Source of the DNA: Gammaproteobacteria bacterium
GTDB taxonomy: Bacteria > Pseudomonadota > Gammaproteobacteria > Pseudomonadales > Azotimanducaceae
Length of the DNA: 9,856 nt
Assembly (NCBI GenBank): GCA_009840715.1
Contig: VXNE01000356.1
Coordinates: 1 to 9,856 of the forward strand
Reading direction: 5' to 3'
The notes under the pieces were generated by a model. It was not told the origin of the DNA and ran no database searches. It was given only the letters and a program-made list of their open reading frames with translations. This document shows, piece after piece, positions 1 to 7,236 of this stretch. Made by a program: the position numbers and the translations under genes. Every line of letters begins with the position of its first letter. The first letter of the stretch is position 1.

Positions 1-677
1 TAGTTCCGGACTAGGTCGCTCTGGCGAAGATCGACGCCAGTCGAGTTCATACTCTCGAAGACGAGCTGCGGGTTGTCGGCGTTTCGATTGAGCGTGACGT
101 CAACCACGTTGAGGCGGGCTACGCCTCGATACACTCCCTCAGGGTCACACTCCCCTTCCTGCAAGACGGACCGGAAAAACTCGTAGGCATCGACAAGCAA
201 CTCGGAGGGCTCTATATCGAGTTCCGCCGGGTGCTTGCCGCTGACAAGCCCCTGGAGCGTGGCATCGTCCCTGCGTCGCAGAACAAGCTTGTATCGCCGC
301 TGTCCAGACTCCTGCAAGTTCTTCAGGTAGTAAGCATCGACTCTCTCGGTTGTCGGCCCTTCTTCGGTTCCCGACCACTCGGTCGACTGGATGTGATCGC
401 GCAAAGCGATCATCAGCACGGTCAAGGTCGTCAATCGCTGTTGCCCGTCGATGAGCAGCCAGCTCTGGAAGGCGGCGCCCACCACATCGGCCTCGACGTA
501 GACGATGGACCCCATGAAATGCCCGCTGTCGGCTTCCGCCCTGCTGGCGCGCACTACGTCCCGCCACAGTTGCGCACACTGCTCGCGGGTCCAGCTGAAG
601 TCGCGCTGGAAGACGGGGATGATGAACTGTCGGTTGCCGTTGATGATCTCCGTGAACGGGCGGTTTATCGCTTTCAT
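1..677 (-). CDS. DUF262 (GmrSD/SspE-like) protein, N-terminal part, cut by left edge
   Basis: Reading the minus strand from ATG at 677 gives 225 uninterrupted codons that run off the left edge, so only the N-terminal part is seen. Motifs of the DUF262 (GmrS N-terminal, ParB/sulfiredoxin-like) domain are plain: IPVFQRDFSW at residues 20-29, HFMGSIV at 53-59, LLIDGQQRLTTL at 74-85 (the DGQQR nucleotide-binding signature), and FESMNSTG followed by DLRQSDLVRN at the visible end. In known members this domain binds or hydrolyses NTP and is joined to a C-terminal DUF1524 HNH nuclease. GmrSD cuts glucosylated-hydroxymethylcytosine phage DNA and SspE responds to phosphorothioated DNA; which type this is cannot be told without the missing part. 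The start is supported by a strong ribosome site, AGGAGGAG, 5 bases before the ATG. Codons such as ATA, AGA, TTG, CTT and GTT are commoner than in the neighbours, hinting at acquisition by transfer. The family call is firm; the defence role is inferred. Confidence 0.9.
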   Translation of the reverse strand, partial: MKAINRPFTEIINGNRQFIIPVFQRDFSWTREQCAQLWRDVVRASRAEADSGHFMGSIVYVEADVVGAAFQSWLLIDGQQRLTTLTVLMIALRDHIQSTEWSGTEEGPTTERVDAYYLKNLQESGQRRYKLVLRRRDDATLQGLVSGKHPAELDIEPSELLVDAYEFFRSVLQEGECDPEGVYRGVARLNVVDVTLNRNADNPQLVFESMNSTGVDLRQSDLVRN

Positions 678-719
678 GCGCTCTCCTCCTCTGCGCTCGA
701 GCCTGGGGCTGGCCGCTGC

Positions 720-747
720 TGTAGAGGGCCAGTCGCGAAGCTGCCAA
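720..747 (-). promoter_or_regulatory. Candidate sigma-70-like promoter of the DUF262 gene
   Basis: On the minus strand TTGGCA (742-747) matches the -35 consensus at five of six bases. It is followed after 16 bases by TCTACA (720-725), a three-of-six match to the -10 box. Transcription would begin near 713, leaving a leader of about 36 bases with the AGGAGGAG site. The 104-base gap before the gene also suits a separate promoter. Support is consensus matching only. Confidence 0.28.
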
Positions 748-781
748 GCAATCTCCGCCTAGCACGGCTGGATGTCCGCCC

Positions 782-1906
782 CTACGTCAGACCGTAGAAC
801 CGCAGCACGTTCTCGCCGAGCACCTTGTCCTGCGCGTCCCGCGGCAGGGACGCCACGCTCTCCTTCATCTCCGCCACCACGCCGTAGGACGCGTCGATGT
901 GGGGATAGTCCGACGCCCAGGTGACGTAGTCGGCGCCGATGTGGCGGACCACTTCCGCCGTCATGCCCTCGTCCGGGTCCATCGAGATCAGGCACTGGCG
1001 GTAGAAGTACTCGCTCGGCTTCATGGTGAGTGGCATCAGCGAGCGCATCACCTCGTACTTGTGATCCAGCCGGTCGAGCCAGGCGGAGATCCAGTTGCCG
1101 CCGGCTTCGAGCACCGAGCACTTGAGGCGCGGATAGGTTTCGAACATGCCCGCACTGATCATCGCGGTGAACGCCGCCATCACGTCGATGGCCAGGAACG
1201 CGAAGAAGAAGAGTCCGTTGCCCACCGGGTCCGACATGTGGTGGAACGCGTTCTGCTCGCGCACCACGACGTGGAAGCCGATCGGCATGTCGAGGTCCTG
1301 GACCGTCTCCCAGAAACGGGCGTGGGCGGGATCCGACAGCAGCCGCCCGTTGCGCGCCGGGGCGTCCGGTGACAGGTACACCCCCACGCAGCCGTCCTTC
1401 CGCGCCCGAACGACTTCCTCGACGGCGCCCTCGGGGTCTATCAGCGAGATGTGCGCCACCGGATACAGGCGGTTCGGGTCGTGCCGGCAGAAGTCCGCGA
1501 TCCAGCGGTTGTAGGCCCGCGTGTACGCCGTCGCGAGGCCCGGGTCGTCCACGTTGCCTTCCCAGCAGATGCCGATGGTCGGGTACAGCAGGACGCGGTC
1601 GATGCCCTCCTGGTCCATCACCTCGAGACGGGCCGCGGGATCGTAGGACCCGGGCGGCGATCCGTCCGCATACGTGTACTCGCGCTCCAGCGCCCCGAAC
1701 TTGGCGGGCTCCAGATCGATCCCGCCCAGGGTGCCCAGGTTGCCCCGCAGCAATTGCATCGGCTCGTTGTCGAAGTACAGCCGCTCCAGCCCGGTCTCGT
1801 CGCGGGCGATGCGGATGGCCCGGTCCCGGTACGCGGGATCGATGTACTTCTCCCAGGTGTCCGCCGGCTCCAGTACGTGGCCGTCCGCGTCAACTACCCG
1901 ACCCAT
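782..1906 (-). CDS. Metal-dependent amidohydrolase, ACMSD-like (Amidohydro_2, COG2159)
   Basis: A 374-residue TIM-barrel protein of the Amidohydro_2 family, the group that includes 2-amino-3-carboxymuconate-6-semialdehyde decarboxylase and related aromatic-acid decarboxylases and hydrolases. Visible landmarks are DADGHVLEP at residues 6-14 (the strand-1 metal motif, with Asp and His where ACMSD has HxH), a barrel histidine in GFHVVV at 210-215 (H212), LEAGGNWISAWLDRLDH at 266-282, and WASDYPHID at 330-338, whose D333 fits the catalytic metal-binding aspartate near the end of the barrel. There is no signal peptide, so it is expected in the cytoplasm. The ATG at 1906 lies inside the last codons of the HAD gene (13-base overlap) and has GAGGA upstream at suitable spacing, so translation is probably coupled. 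It is the last gene of the acnA transcript. Substrate is unknown; family members with DADGH in place of HxH are common in high-GC bacteria, and annotation as ACMSD itself would be unsafe. Confidence 0.9.
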   Translation of the reverse strand: MGRVVDADGHVLEPADTWEKYIDPAYRDRAIRIARDETGLERLYFDNEPMQLLRGNLGTLGGIDLEPAKFGALEREYTYADGSPPGSYDPAARLEVMDQEGIDRVLLYPTIGICWEGNVDDPGLATAYTRAYNRWIADFCRHDPNRLYPVAHISLIDPEGAVEEVVRARKDGCVGVYLSPDAPARNGRLLSDPAHARFWETVQDLDMPIGFHVVVREQNAFHHMSDPVGNGLFFFAFLAIDVMAAFTAMISAGMFETYPRLKCSVLEAGGNWISAWLDRLDHKYEVMRSLMPLTMKPSEYFYRQCLISMDPDEGMTAEVVRHIGADYVTWASDYPHIDASYGVVAEMKESVASLPRDAQDKVLGENVLRFYGLT

Positions 1907-2601
1907 GCTTCGTTCCTCGCTTCCCGTAGCTCGTCGATGGCATCGTACAGGGACTCGAGCACGGTGTGCCCGAGTCGCCGAAGTTCCGGCGGCGGCTCGA
2001 CGAGATCCGGCACCTGGAACACCGCGCATCCGGCGGCGAACGCCGAACGCACCCCGTTTGTCGAGTCCTCGAACGCCCAGCAACGCTCCGGCCGGGCCCC
2101 GAGCCGCTCGGCGGCCGAGAGGTACGGCTCCGGATCGGGCTTGCCCCGCCGGACCATGTCCCCCGTCACGCGGACCGGGAAGTAGCCGTCGAGCCCCGCG
2201 AGCGAGAGTTTCGTCTGCGCGAGCGCCGCGCGCGTGGAGGTCGCGAGGGCGCAAGGAAGGCCGCTCTCGACGCAGTAGGACAAGAGTTCCGCCGCCCCCG
2301 GTTTCACCGGTACCGGCCGGTGCTCCACGTGCTCGTGGTAACGCCGCCACCAGCTGTCGCGCACCGCCTCCCAGGGGAAGTCGGGGCCGTAGCCCGCCCG
2401 CAGGATCGCCCCCTCGTCCCCGCCCGTGCCGCCGATGCAGCGGGCGTAGACGTCGAAGTCGGGATCCGGCCAGCCCGCCTCGCGGCACGCCTCACAAAAG
2501 GCCTCCCGTGCGATGCGTTCCGTGTCGAGCAGCAGCCCGTCCATGTCGAACACCAGCGCGTCCGGGGCTATGGCACGGGCGGTCGAGGCGACGGCGCTCA
2601 C
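1894..2601 (-). CDS. HAD-superfamily phosphatase/phosphomutase, beta-PGM-like subfamily
   Basis: A 235-residue haloacid-dehalogenase-fold hydrolase with all four motifs: motif I FDMDGLLLDTE at residues 18-28 (nucleophile D19, acid/base D21), motif II ATST at 120-123, motif III lysine K154 in RGKPDPEPY, and motif IV FEDSTNG at 177-183 (D179 for Mg2+). About 65 residues between motif I and residue 100 would form the helical C1 cap. The DMDGLLLDTE form and the GKPDPEPY segment are typical of the beta-phosphoglucomutase, 2-deoxyglucose-6-phosphatase and glycerol-phosphatase group, which act on small phosphorylated metabolites in the cytoplasm. Which substrate applies cannot be read from sequence. 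The start is GTG at 2601; it overlaps the acnA stop as GTGA, with GAGG 4 bases upstream, a classic coupled arrangement. The 3' end overlaps the amidohydrolase gene by 13 bases. Confidence 0.9.
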   Translation of the reverse strand: MSAVASTARAIAPDALVFDMDGLLLDTERIAREAFCEACREAGWPDPDFDVYARCIGGTGGDEGAILRAGYGPDFPWEAVRDSWWRRYHEHVEHRPVPVKPGAAELLSYCVESGLPCALATSTRAALAQTKLSLAGLDGYFPVRVTGDMVRRGKPDPEPYLSAAERLGARPERCWAFEDSTNGVRSAFAAGCAVFQVPDLVEPPPELRRLGHTVLESLYDAIDELREARNEAWVG

Positions 2602-5267
2602 GCGGCCTCGACCAGCTTGTTCAGGACGAACTGCAGGATGCCCCCGGCCCGGAAGTAGTCCATCTCGGTGCGAGTGTCGATACGGCTCTGCACCGTAACC
2701 GTCTCGCTGGTGCCATCGGCGCGCCGGATCGTGAGATCGAGTGCCTGCCGCGGCGCGAACAGTTCAGCGCCGTCCGGTAGCGTGAGGTCCACGGTCTCGT
2801 CCCCGACGAGGCCGAGTGTCGTGCGGGAGACGCCGTCCGGGAACACCGCGGGCAGCACCCCCATCGCGATGAGGTTCGACCGGTGGATACGCTCGAAGGT
2901 CTCGGCAACGACGGCGCGCACGCCGAGCAGCCGCGTGCCCTTGGCCGCCCAGTCCCGGCTCGATCCCGTGCCGTATTCCTTGCCGGCGAAGACGACGAGG
3001 GGCGTTTCCTCGCCCTGGTAACGCACGGCGGCATCGTAGATCGAGATGTCCTCGCCCGTCGGCACATGGGTCGTGTAGCCCCCCTCGGTGCCCGGGACCA
3101 TCTCGTTCCTGATGCGAATGTTCGCGAACGTGCCCCGCATCATCACTTCGTGGTTGCCGCGCCGGGACCCGTAGGAGTTGAAGTCGCGTACCAGGACGCC
3201 GGCCTGCTGCAGGTACTCGCCCGCCGGGCTCGTCGGCTGGATGGCGCCAGCCGGCGAGATATGGTCCGTCGTGACGGAATCACCGAGCAGCGCGAGGATC
3301 CGGGCGTCCCGGACGGTCACGTCCTGATCGACGTCGGTCCCGACGCGGAAGAAGGGCGGCTGCTTGATGTAGGTCGAGTTCTCCCAACCGTACGTGCCGC
3401 TGTCCTCCACCCGGATCGCGCGCCATGCGTCCGGGCCGGTGAACACGTCGTCGTACTGGCGCTGGAACATCTCCGCGGAGACCGCGGCGACGGCGTCGCC
3501 CACTTCCCGGGTGCCCGGCCAGATGTCCGCCAGGAAGACATCGCGACCCTCGCCGTCCTGCCCGATCGGGTCGTTGGCGAGGTCGATGCGAGTCGTGCCG
3601 GCGATGGCGTACGCCACCACGAGCGGCGGCGACGCCAGCCAGTTCGTGCGCACTTCCTGGTGCACGCGGCCTTCGAAGTTGCGGTTGCCGGACAGCACCG
3701 AGGCCACGACGAGGTCGCCATCCGCCACGGCCGCGGAGATCGGCTCCGGCAACGGTCCCGAATTGCCGATGCACGTGGTGCAGCCGTACCCCACCAGGTT
3801 GAAACCGAGGGCGTCGAGGGCGTCCCCCAGCCCGGTCGCTTCGAGATACTCGGTGACGACCTTGGATCCCGGGGCCAGCGACGTCTTCACCCAGGGCTTG
3901 ACCGAGAGACCCCGCTCGAGAGCCTTCCTGGCCACCAGTCCCGCACCGAGCATGACGGCCGGGTTCGAGGTGTTCGTACAGGACGTGATGGCCGCGATCA
4001 CGACATCGCCGTGACCGAGGTCGTAGTCCTCGCCGGGTACCGGGACGCGGCCCGCGTCCTTCCTGCCCTGCAGCGCGAGCGCGTCGTCGAAAGCGGTGCG
4101 CAGATCGCGCATGGCGACCCGGTCCTGTGGGCGGCTCGGGCCCGCGAGCGCGGGCACCACGGTAGCGAGATCGAGTTCCAGCGTGTCCGTGAAGACCGGT
4201 TCGACCGCCGGATCGCGCCACAGCCCCTGGGCTTTCGCGTAGGCCTCGACGAGCGCCACGTCCGCCGCCGGACGGCCCGACAGCCGGAGGTAGTCGACGG
4301 TTTCTCCGTCGATGGGGAAGAGTCCGCACGTCGCCCCGTACTCGGGCGCCATGTTGGCGATCGTCGCCCGGTCCGCGAGCGGCAGGTGATCGAGCCCGTC
4401 GCCGAAGAACTCGACGAACTTCCCGACCACGCCCTGCTGCCGGAGCATCTCGACCACCCGCAGCACGAGGTCCGTGGCCGTGATGCCGTCGGCCAGTTCG
4501 CCGGTCAACCGGAAACCCACGACTTCGGGTATGAGCAGCGAGAACGGCTGCCCGAGCATCGCGGCCTCCGCCTCGATGCCGCCCACGCCCCAGCCGAGCA
4601 CGCCGAGGCCGTTGATCATCGTCGTGTGACTGTCCGTGCCGACGAGGGTGTCCGGATACGCGAGCGTGCGGCCGTTCTCCTCCCGCGTCCACACGGCGCG
4701 GGCGAGGTACTCGAGGTTCACCTGGTGGCAGATGCCGGTGCCGGGCGGCACGACGCGGAAGTTGTCGAACGCCTGCTGGCCCCAGCGCAGGAACCGGTAG
4801 CGCTCGCGGTTGCGCTCCATCTCCAGCGCCACGTTGTCCTCGAACGCCCCGGCGTCGCCGAACCGGTCCACCATCACCGAGTGGTCGATGACCAGGTCCA
4901 CCGGCGAGAGGGGATTGATGAGCGCGGGGTCGTGGCCGGCCTCGACGACAGCGCTCCGCATCGCGGCGAGGTCCGCCACGGCCGGTACGCCGGTGAAGTC
5001 CTGCATGAGCACGCGCGCGGGGCGATAGGCGATCTCTCTGGGCCCCGGCGCTTCGGTCGCCCAGCCGGCCAGGGCGCGGATGTCCTCCGCCGTCACGGTC
5101 TCGCCGTCCTCGAACCGCAGGAGGTTCTCGAGGAGGACCTTGAGCGACACCGGCATGCGGGCGACATCCCCGGCGCCGCGTTCCGCGGCTTGCGGCAGGC
5201 TGAAGTAGTCGTATTCCGCGCCGTCTACGCGCAGCGTCTCGCGGGCTCGGAAGGTATCGAGGCTCAT
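2598..5267 (-). CDS. acnA: Aconitate hydratase A (AcnA/IRP1-type)
   Basis: An 889-residue aconitase, the usual length for the monofunctional AcnA/IRP family. It isomerises citrate to isocitrate through cis-aconitate in the TCA and glyoxylate cycles, in the cytoplasm. The three [4Fe-4S] ligands are present: C430 in ITSCTNTSNP, then C496 and C499 in GYGCTTCIGNSG. Other landmarks are SLPQAAERGAGDVARMPVSLK near the N-terminus (residues 23-43), VGTDSHTTMINGLGVLGWGVGG at 209-230, and the swivel-domain active-site loop GTGSSRDWAAKG at 766-777 with its serine and arginine. No key residue is missing. I chose ATG 5267 (MSLDTF) because E. coli AcnA-like proteins begin at this point. In-frame ATGs at 5273 and 5300 and an upstream extension to 5456 exist, but the residues they add are low-complexity and unlike the family. 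No good ribosome site is visible for any of them. It is the first gene of a three-gene overlapping transcript. Confidence 0.96.
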   Translation of the reverse strand: MSLDTFRARETLRVDGAEYDYFSLPQAAERGAGDVARMPVSLKVLLENLLRFEDGETVTAEDIRALAGWATEAPGPREIAYRPARVLMQDFTGVPAVADLAAMRSAVVEAGHDPALINPLSPVDLVIDHSVMVDRFGDAGAFEDNVALEMERNRERYRFLRWGQQAFDNFRVVPPGTGICHQVNLEYLARAVWTREENGRTLAYPDTLVGTDSHTTMINGLGVLGWGVGGIEAEAAMLGQPFSLLIPEVVGFRLTGELADGITATDLVLRVVEMLRQQGVVGKFVEFFGDGLDHLPLADRATIANMAPEYGATCGLFPIDGETVDYLRLSGRPAADVALVEAYAKAQGLWRDPAVEPVFTDTLELDLATVVPALAGPSRPQDRVAMRDLRTAFDDALALQGRKDAGRVPVPGEDYDLGHGDVVIAAITSCTNTSNPAVMLGAGLVARKALERGLSVKPWVKTSLAPGSKVVTEYLEATGLGDALDALGFNLVGYGCTTCIGNSGPLPEPISAAVADGDLVVASVLSGNRNFEGRVHQEVRTNWLASPPLVVAYAIAGTTRIDLANDPIGQDGEGRDVFLADIWPGTREVGDAVAAVSAEMFQRQYDDVFTGPDAWRAIRVEDSGTYGWENSTYIKQPPFFRVGTDVDQDVTVRDARILALLGDSVTTDHISPAGAIQPTSPAGEYLQQAGVLVRDFNSYGSRRGNHEVMMRGTFANIRIRNEMVPGTEGGYTTHVPTGEDISIYDAAVRYQGEETPLVVFAGKEYGTGSSRDWAAKGTRLLGVRAVVAETFERIHRSNLIAMGVLPAVFPDGVSRTTLGLVGDETVDLTLPDGAELFAPRQALDLTIRRADGTSETVTVQSRIDTRTEMDYFRAGGILQFVLNKLVEAA

Positions 5268-5298
5268 GGGCATCGGGGGGCGGGCGCAAAAGTCCGCC

Positions 5299-5304
5299 AT
5301 TCTA
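5299..5304 (-). promoter_or_regulatory. Possible -10 box upstream of acnA
   Basis: The minus strand reads TAGAAT here, five of six matches to TATAAT. No convincing -35 box lies 16-18 bases further up (CGCATC at 5322-5327). If used, transcription would start near 5292, which would exclude the ATG at 5300 and favour the acnA start at 5273 or 5267. Weak evidence. Confidence 0.22.
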
Positions 5305-5355
5305 CCGAAACGCCCTTGCCCCGATGCGCGTTGGCCCGGACCCGGGCTCCCGCGT

Positions 5356-5404
5356 ATGGAACAAACGCCGACGGGAGCGCAGCGACCGACGGCGGGTGTT
5401 CCAT
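5356..5404. terminator. Imperfect inverted repeat between the MFS gene and acnA; candidate terminator or small repeat element
   Basis: A 49-base imperfect palindrome. The outer arms ATGGAACA (5356-5363) and TGTTCCAT (5397-5404) pair perfectly over 8 bases. After two mismatches CGCCG pairs with CGGCG, then after one mismatch CGG pairs with CCG, then after two mismatches a last GC pair closes on a GCA loop. It lies 77 bases past the MFS stop and 89 or more bases before the acnA start, so it could end MFS transcription or act on acnA expression. No T-run follows on the minus strand, so a Rho-independent terminator is not certain. A dispersed REP-like repeat is also possible. Confidence 0.45.
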
Positions 5405-5480
5405 GGACGGACGGCGGGGCTGGGCCGCGGGCGGAGCCGCCGCCGAGCGTCAGCAAGGCAGTGGGCCGGCCACGGGCGCT

Positions 5481-7091
5481 TCAGGCCGCGGTCTCGACCT
5501 CTTCGACGGGTTCGCCCGCCGCCCGGGCGCGCTCGAGCCGGGAGGCCTCGTCGGGGACGAGGTGGCGCAGCAGGAGCGTCAGGAACACCGCCGGAAAAAC
5601 GAGCAGTCCCACCGACACCATCAGGCTGTAACGCAGGGACTCGCCCAGGTCCATGCCCGTCGACGCGAGGACGTCGCTCACCTCCCCGACCATGTACGGA
5701 CCGATGGCGAGGCCCACCGTCGCCATCAGGATGTAGTACGCGGAGGCGATGGCCCGCATCCTCGGCATCACGAGATCGTTCACCGTGCTCGCCGCGGCGC
5801 CCACCCAGCAGGCCGCGAAGATGCTGACGATGAAGTTCAGCACGTAGGCCGCGATGAGGCTGTCCGTCAGCACCATGGCGAGCGTCACCGGGGCGCTCAC
5901 CGCGACGGAGACAATGCCCACCCAGACCCGTGCATTGCCGGTGCGCGACTTGAACCGGTCCGAGGCGATCCCGCCCAGCGTGATCCCGAGCCATCCGGCG
6001 ATCGCATAGGACACCCCGAGGATCATGCCCGCATCGGCCACGTTCACGCCATGCACGCGGATGAAGAACGGCGGCGCCCAGGCGCCGAACGCATAGGTGA
6101 CCGGCGAGATCAGCGGAAAGCCCAAGCTGGCGTAGATGAAGGCGCGGCTGCGGAACATCATCGCGAAAGTGGCCGGATCGCGCAGCCCGAGGGCCTGCAC
6201 CCAGGAGAAGGCCGCATAGCTGCCGATTCCCAGCGCGATCCACTGTTCCGGGTCCCCGGTCAGCAGGATGAGGCCCCATGCCGCGAGCGCAATGAGCGCG
6301 GCCCCTATCAGGTTGCGGGTGATGACCCGCCGTCCGCCCCCGGCCCGGGTCAACGTCACGAGCGTCATCGGCGGCAGGACCGACATCAACTCCTTCCAGG
6401 TCTCCCGGAACGGGTGCGGATGCTCCTCGGTCACGAGGCCCTCGCTCTGGCCCCGCCGCGGTTCGCGCAGCGTGTACACCCAGATCGCCATCAGGATTCC
6501 CGGCAGCCCGACCGCGAAGTAGGCGGCCTGCCACCCCTTGATGCCGAACGGCGCCATGGCCGGATCCGGATACGCGGCATTCCAGTTGTCGACGATCCAG
6601 CCGCCGATGAAGATGCCGATGCCGGCGCCGATGTAGATGCCGCTCGAGTAGATGGCCAGCACCGTCGCGCGCAGCCTGGGCGGAAAGTAGTCGGACAGCA
6701 TCGAGAACGCCGCCGGCGAGGCGCTGGCCTCCCCGATCCCGACGCCGACGCGGTAGGCCGCAAGCGAGAAGAAGCTGCGCGCGGTACCGGACAGCGCCGT
6801 CATCAGGCTCCAGAAGCCGAGACCGATGGAGATCAAGTTCTTGCGGGTCCAGCTATCCGCAAGTTTCCCGAGCGGAATGCCGAAGAGCGCGTAGAAGACC
6901 GCGAAGGCGGTGCCGTAGAGGAAGCCGATCTGGGCGTCGGAGATGCCAAGGTCCGCCTTGATCTCCTCGGCGAGGATCGTGACGATCTGCCGGTCGATGA
7001 AGTTGAAGACGTAGACGATGACCAGCACGCCGGTCACGTACTTGGCGTAGCCGCCGCCCACTTCCGTCTTGTCCGCCGCCGCTTCCGCCAC
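5481..7091 (-). CDS. MFS transporter, spinster-like, with two extra hydrophobic segments
   Basis: An inner-membrane major facilitator carrier of 536 residues from the start chosen. The N-terminal half is typical of bacterial spinster-like carriers: VYVFNFIDRQIVTIL in TM1 (26-40), the motif-A-like loop GIPLGKLADSWTRKN after TM2 (71-85), RVGVGIGEASASPAAFS in TM4 (114-130), then SDYFPPRLRATVLAIY (133-148). By eye there are six segments up to about residue 207, then two additional hydrophobic stretches at about 260-277 and 283-302 in what is usually a cytoplasmic loop, then six more between 315 and 508, for a total near 14. Start: GTG at 7091 has GGGGGGAG 7 bases upstream and leaves 18 residues before TM1, as in relatives. 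An in-frame ATG at 7163 would add 24 residues and lacks a ribosome site. The gene is divergent from the cupin, suggesting shared control. Substrate unknown. Confidence 0.85.
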   Translation of the reverse strand: MAEAAADKTEVGGGYAKYVTGVLVIVYVFNFIDRQIVTILAEEIKADLGISDAQIGFLYGTAFAVFYALFGIPLGKLADSWTRKNLISIGLGFWSLMTALSGTARSFFSLAAYRVGVGIGEASASPAAFSMLSDYFPPRLRATVLAIYSSGIYIGAGIGIFIGGWIVDNWNAAYPDPAMAPFGIKGWQAAYFAVGLPGILMAIWVYTLREPRRGQSEGLVTEEHPHPFRETWKELMSVLPPMTLVTLTRAGGGRRVITRNLIGAALIALAAWGLILLTGDPEQWIALGIGSYAAFSWVQALGLRDPATFAMMFRSRAFIYASLGFPLISPVTYAFGAWAPPFFIRVHGVNVADAGMILGVSYAIAGWLGITLGGIASDRFKSRTGNARVWVGIVSVAVSAPVTLAMVLTDSLIAAYVLNFIVSIFAACWVGAAASTVNDLVMPRMRAIASAYYILMATVGLAIGPYMVGEVSDVLASTGMDLGESLRYSLMVSVGLLVFPAVFLTLLLRHLVPDEASRLERARAAGEPVEEVETAA

Positions 7092-7194
7092 GCGCACGCT
7101 CCCCCCGGGGTATCCGAGCCAGCGTACCGGATCGTCGGACGAAGCGTCCACCGGTCGCGTCATGGACCCAGAGGCCCCGGCGACCGCACGGGGG

Positions 7195-7200
7195 TATAGT
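7195..7200 (+). promoter_or_regulatory. Possible -10 box of the cupin gene
   Basis: TATAGT matches TATAAT at five of six bases and sits 36 bases before the cupin ATG, a reasonable distance. No recognisable -35 box is present 16-18 bases upstream, so an activator-dependent promoter or another sigma factor would be needed. It lies in the divergent region between the MFS and cupin genes. Confidence 0.35.
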
Positions 7201-7236
7201 GTTCGGCAACCCGCCGCACCGACAGGAGGGACGCCC

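Noticed and set aside
231..797. Plus-strand open frames of 188 and 85 codons at the left edge
   Set aside because: They are antisense to the DUF262 gene, whose motifs and ribosome site are clear.
899..2780. Several plus-strand frames opposite the amidohydrolase and HAD genes
   Set aside because: Arg/Pro-rich shadow translations with no motif, opposite two genes with complete catalytic signatures.
5268..5456. N-terminal extension of the aconitase to an upstream ATG at 5456
   Set aside because: The added 63 residues are Gly/Pro/Arg-rich, unlike AcnA, and would span the palindrome and putative -10 box.
2883..7199. A 1438-codon open frame on the plus strand opposite acnA and the MFS gene
   Set aside because: It lies antisense to two clear genes, crosses their intergenic gap, has an Arg/His/Asp-rich composition typical of shadow frames in GC-rich DNA, and shows no family motif.
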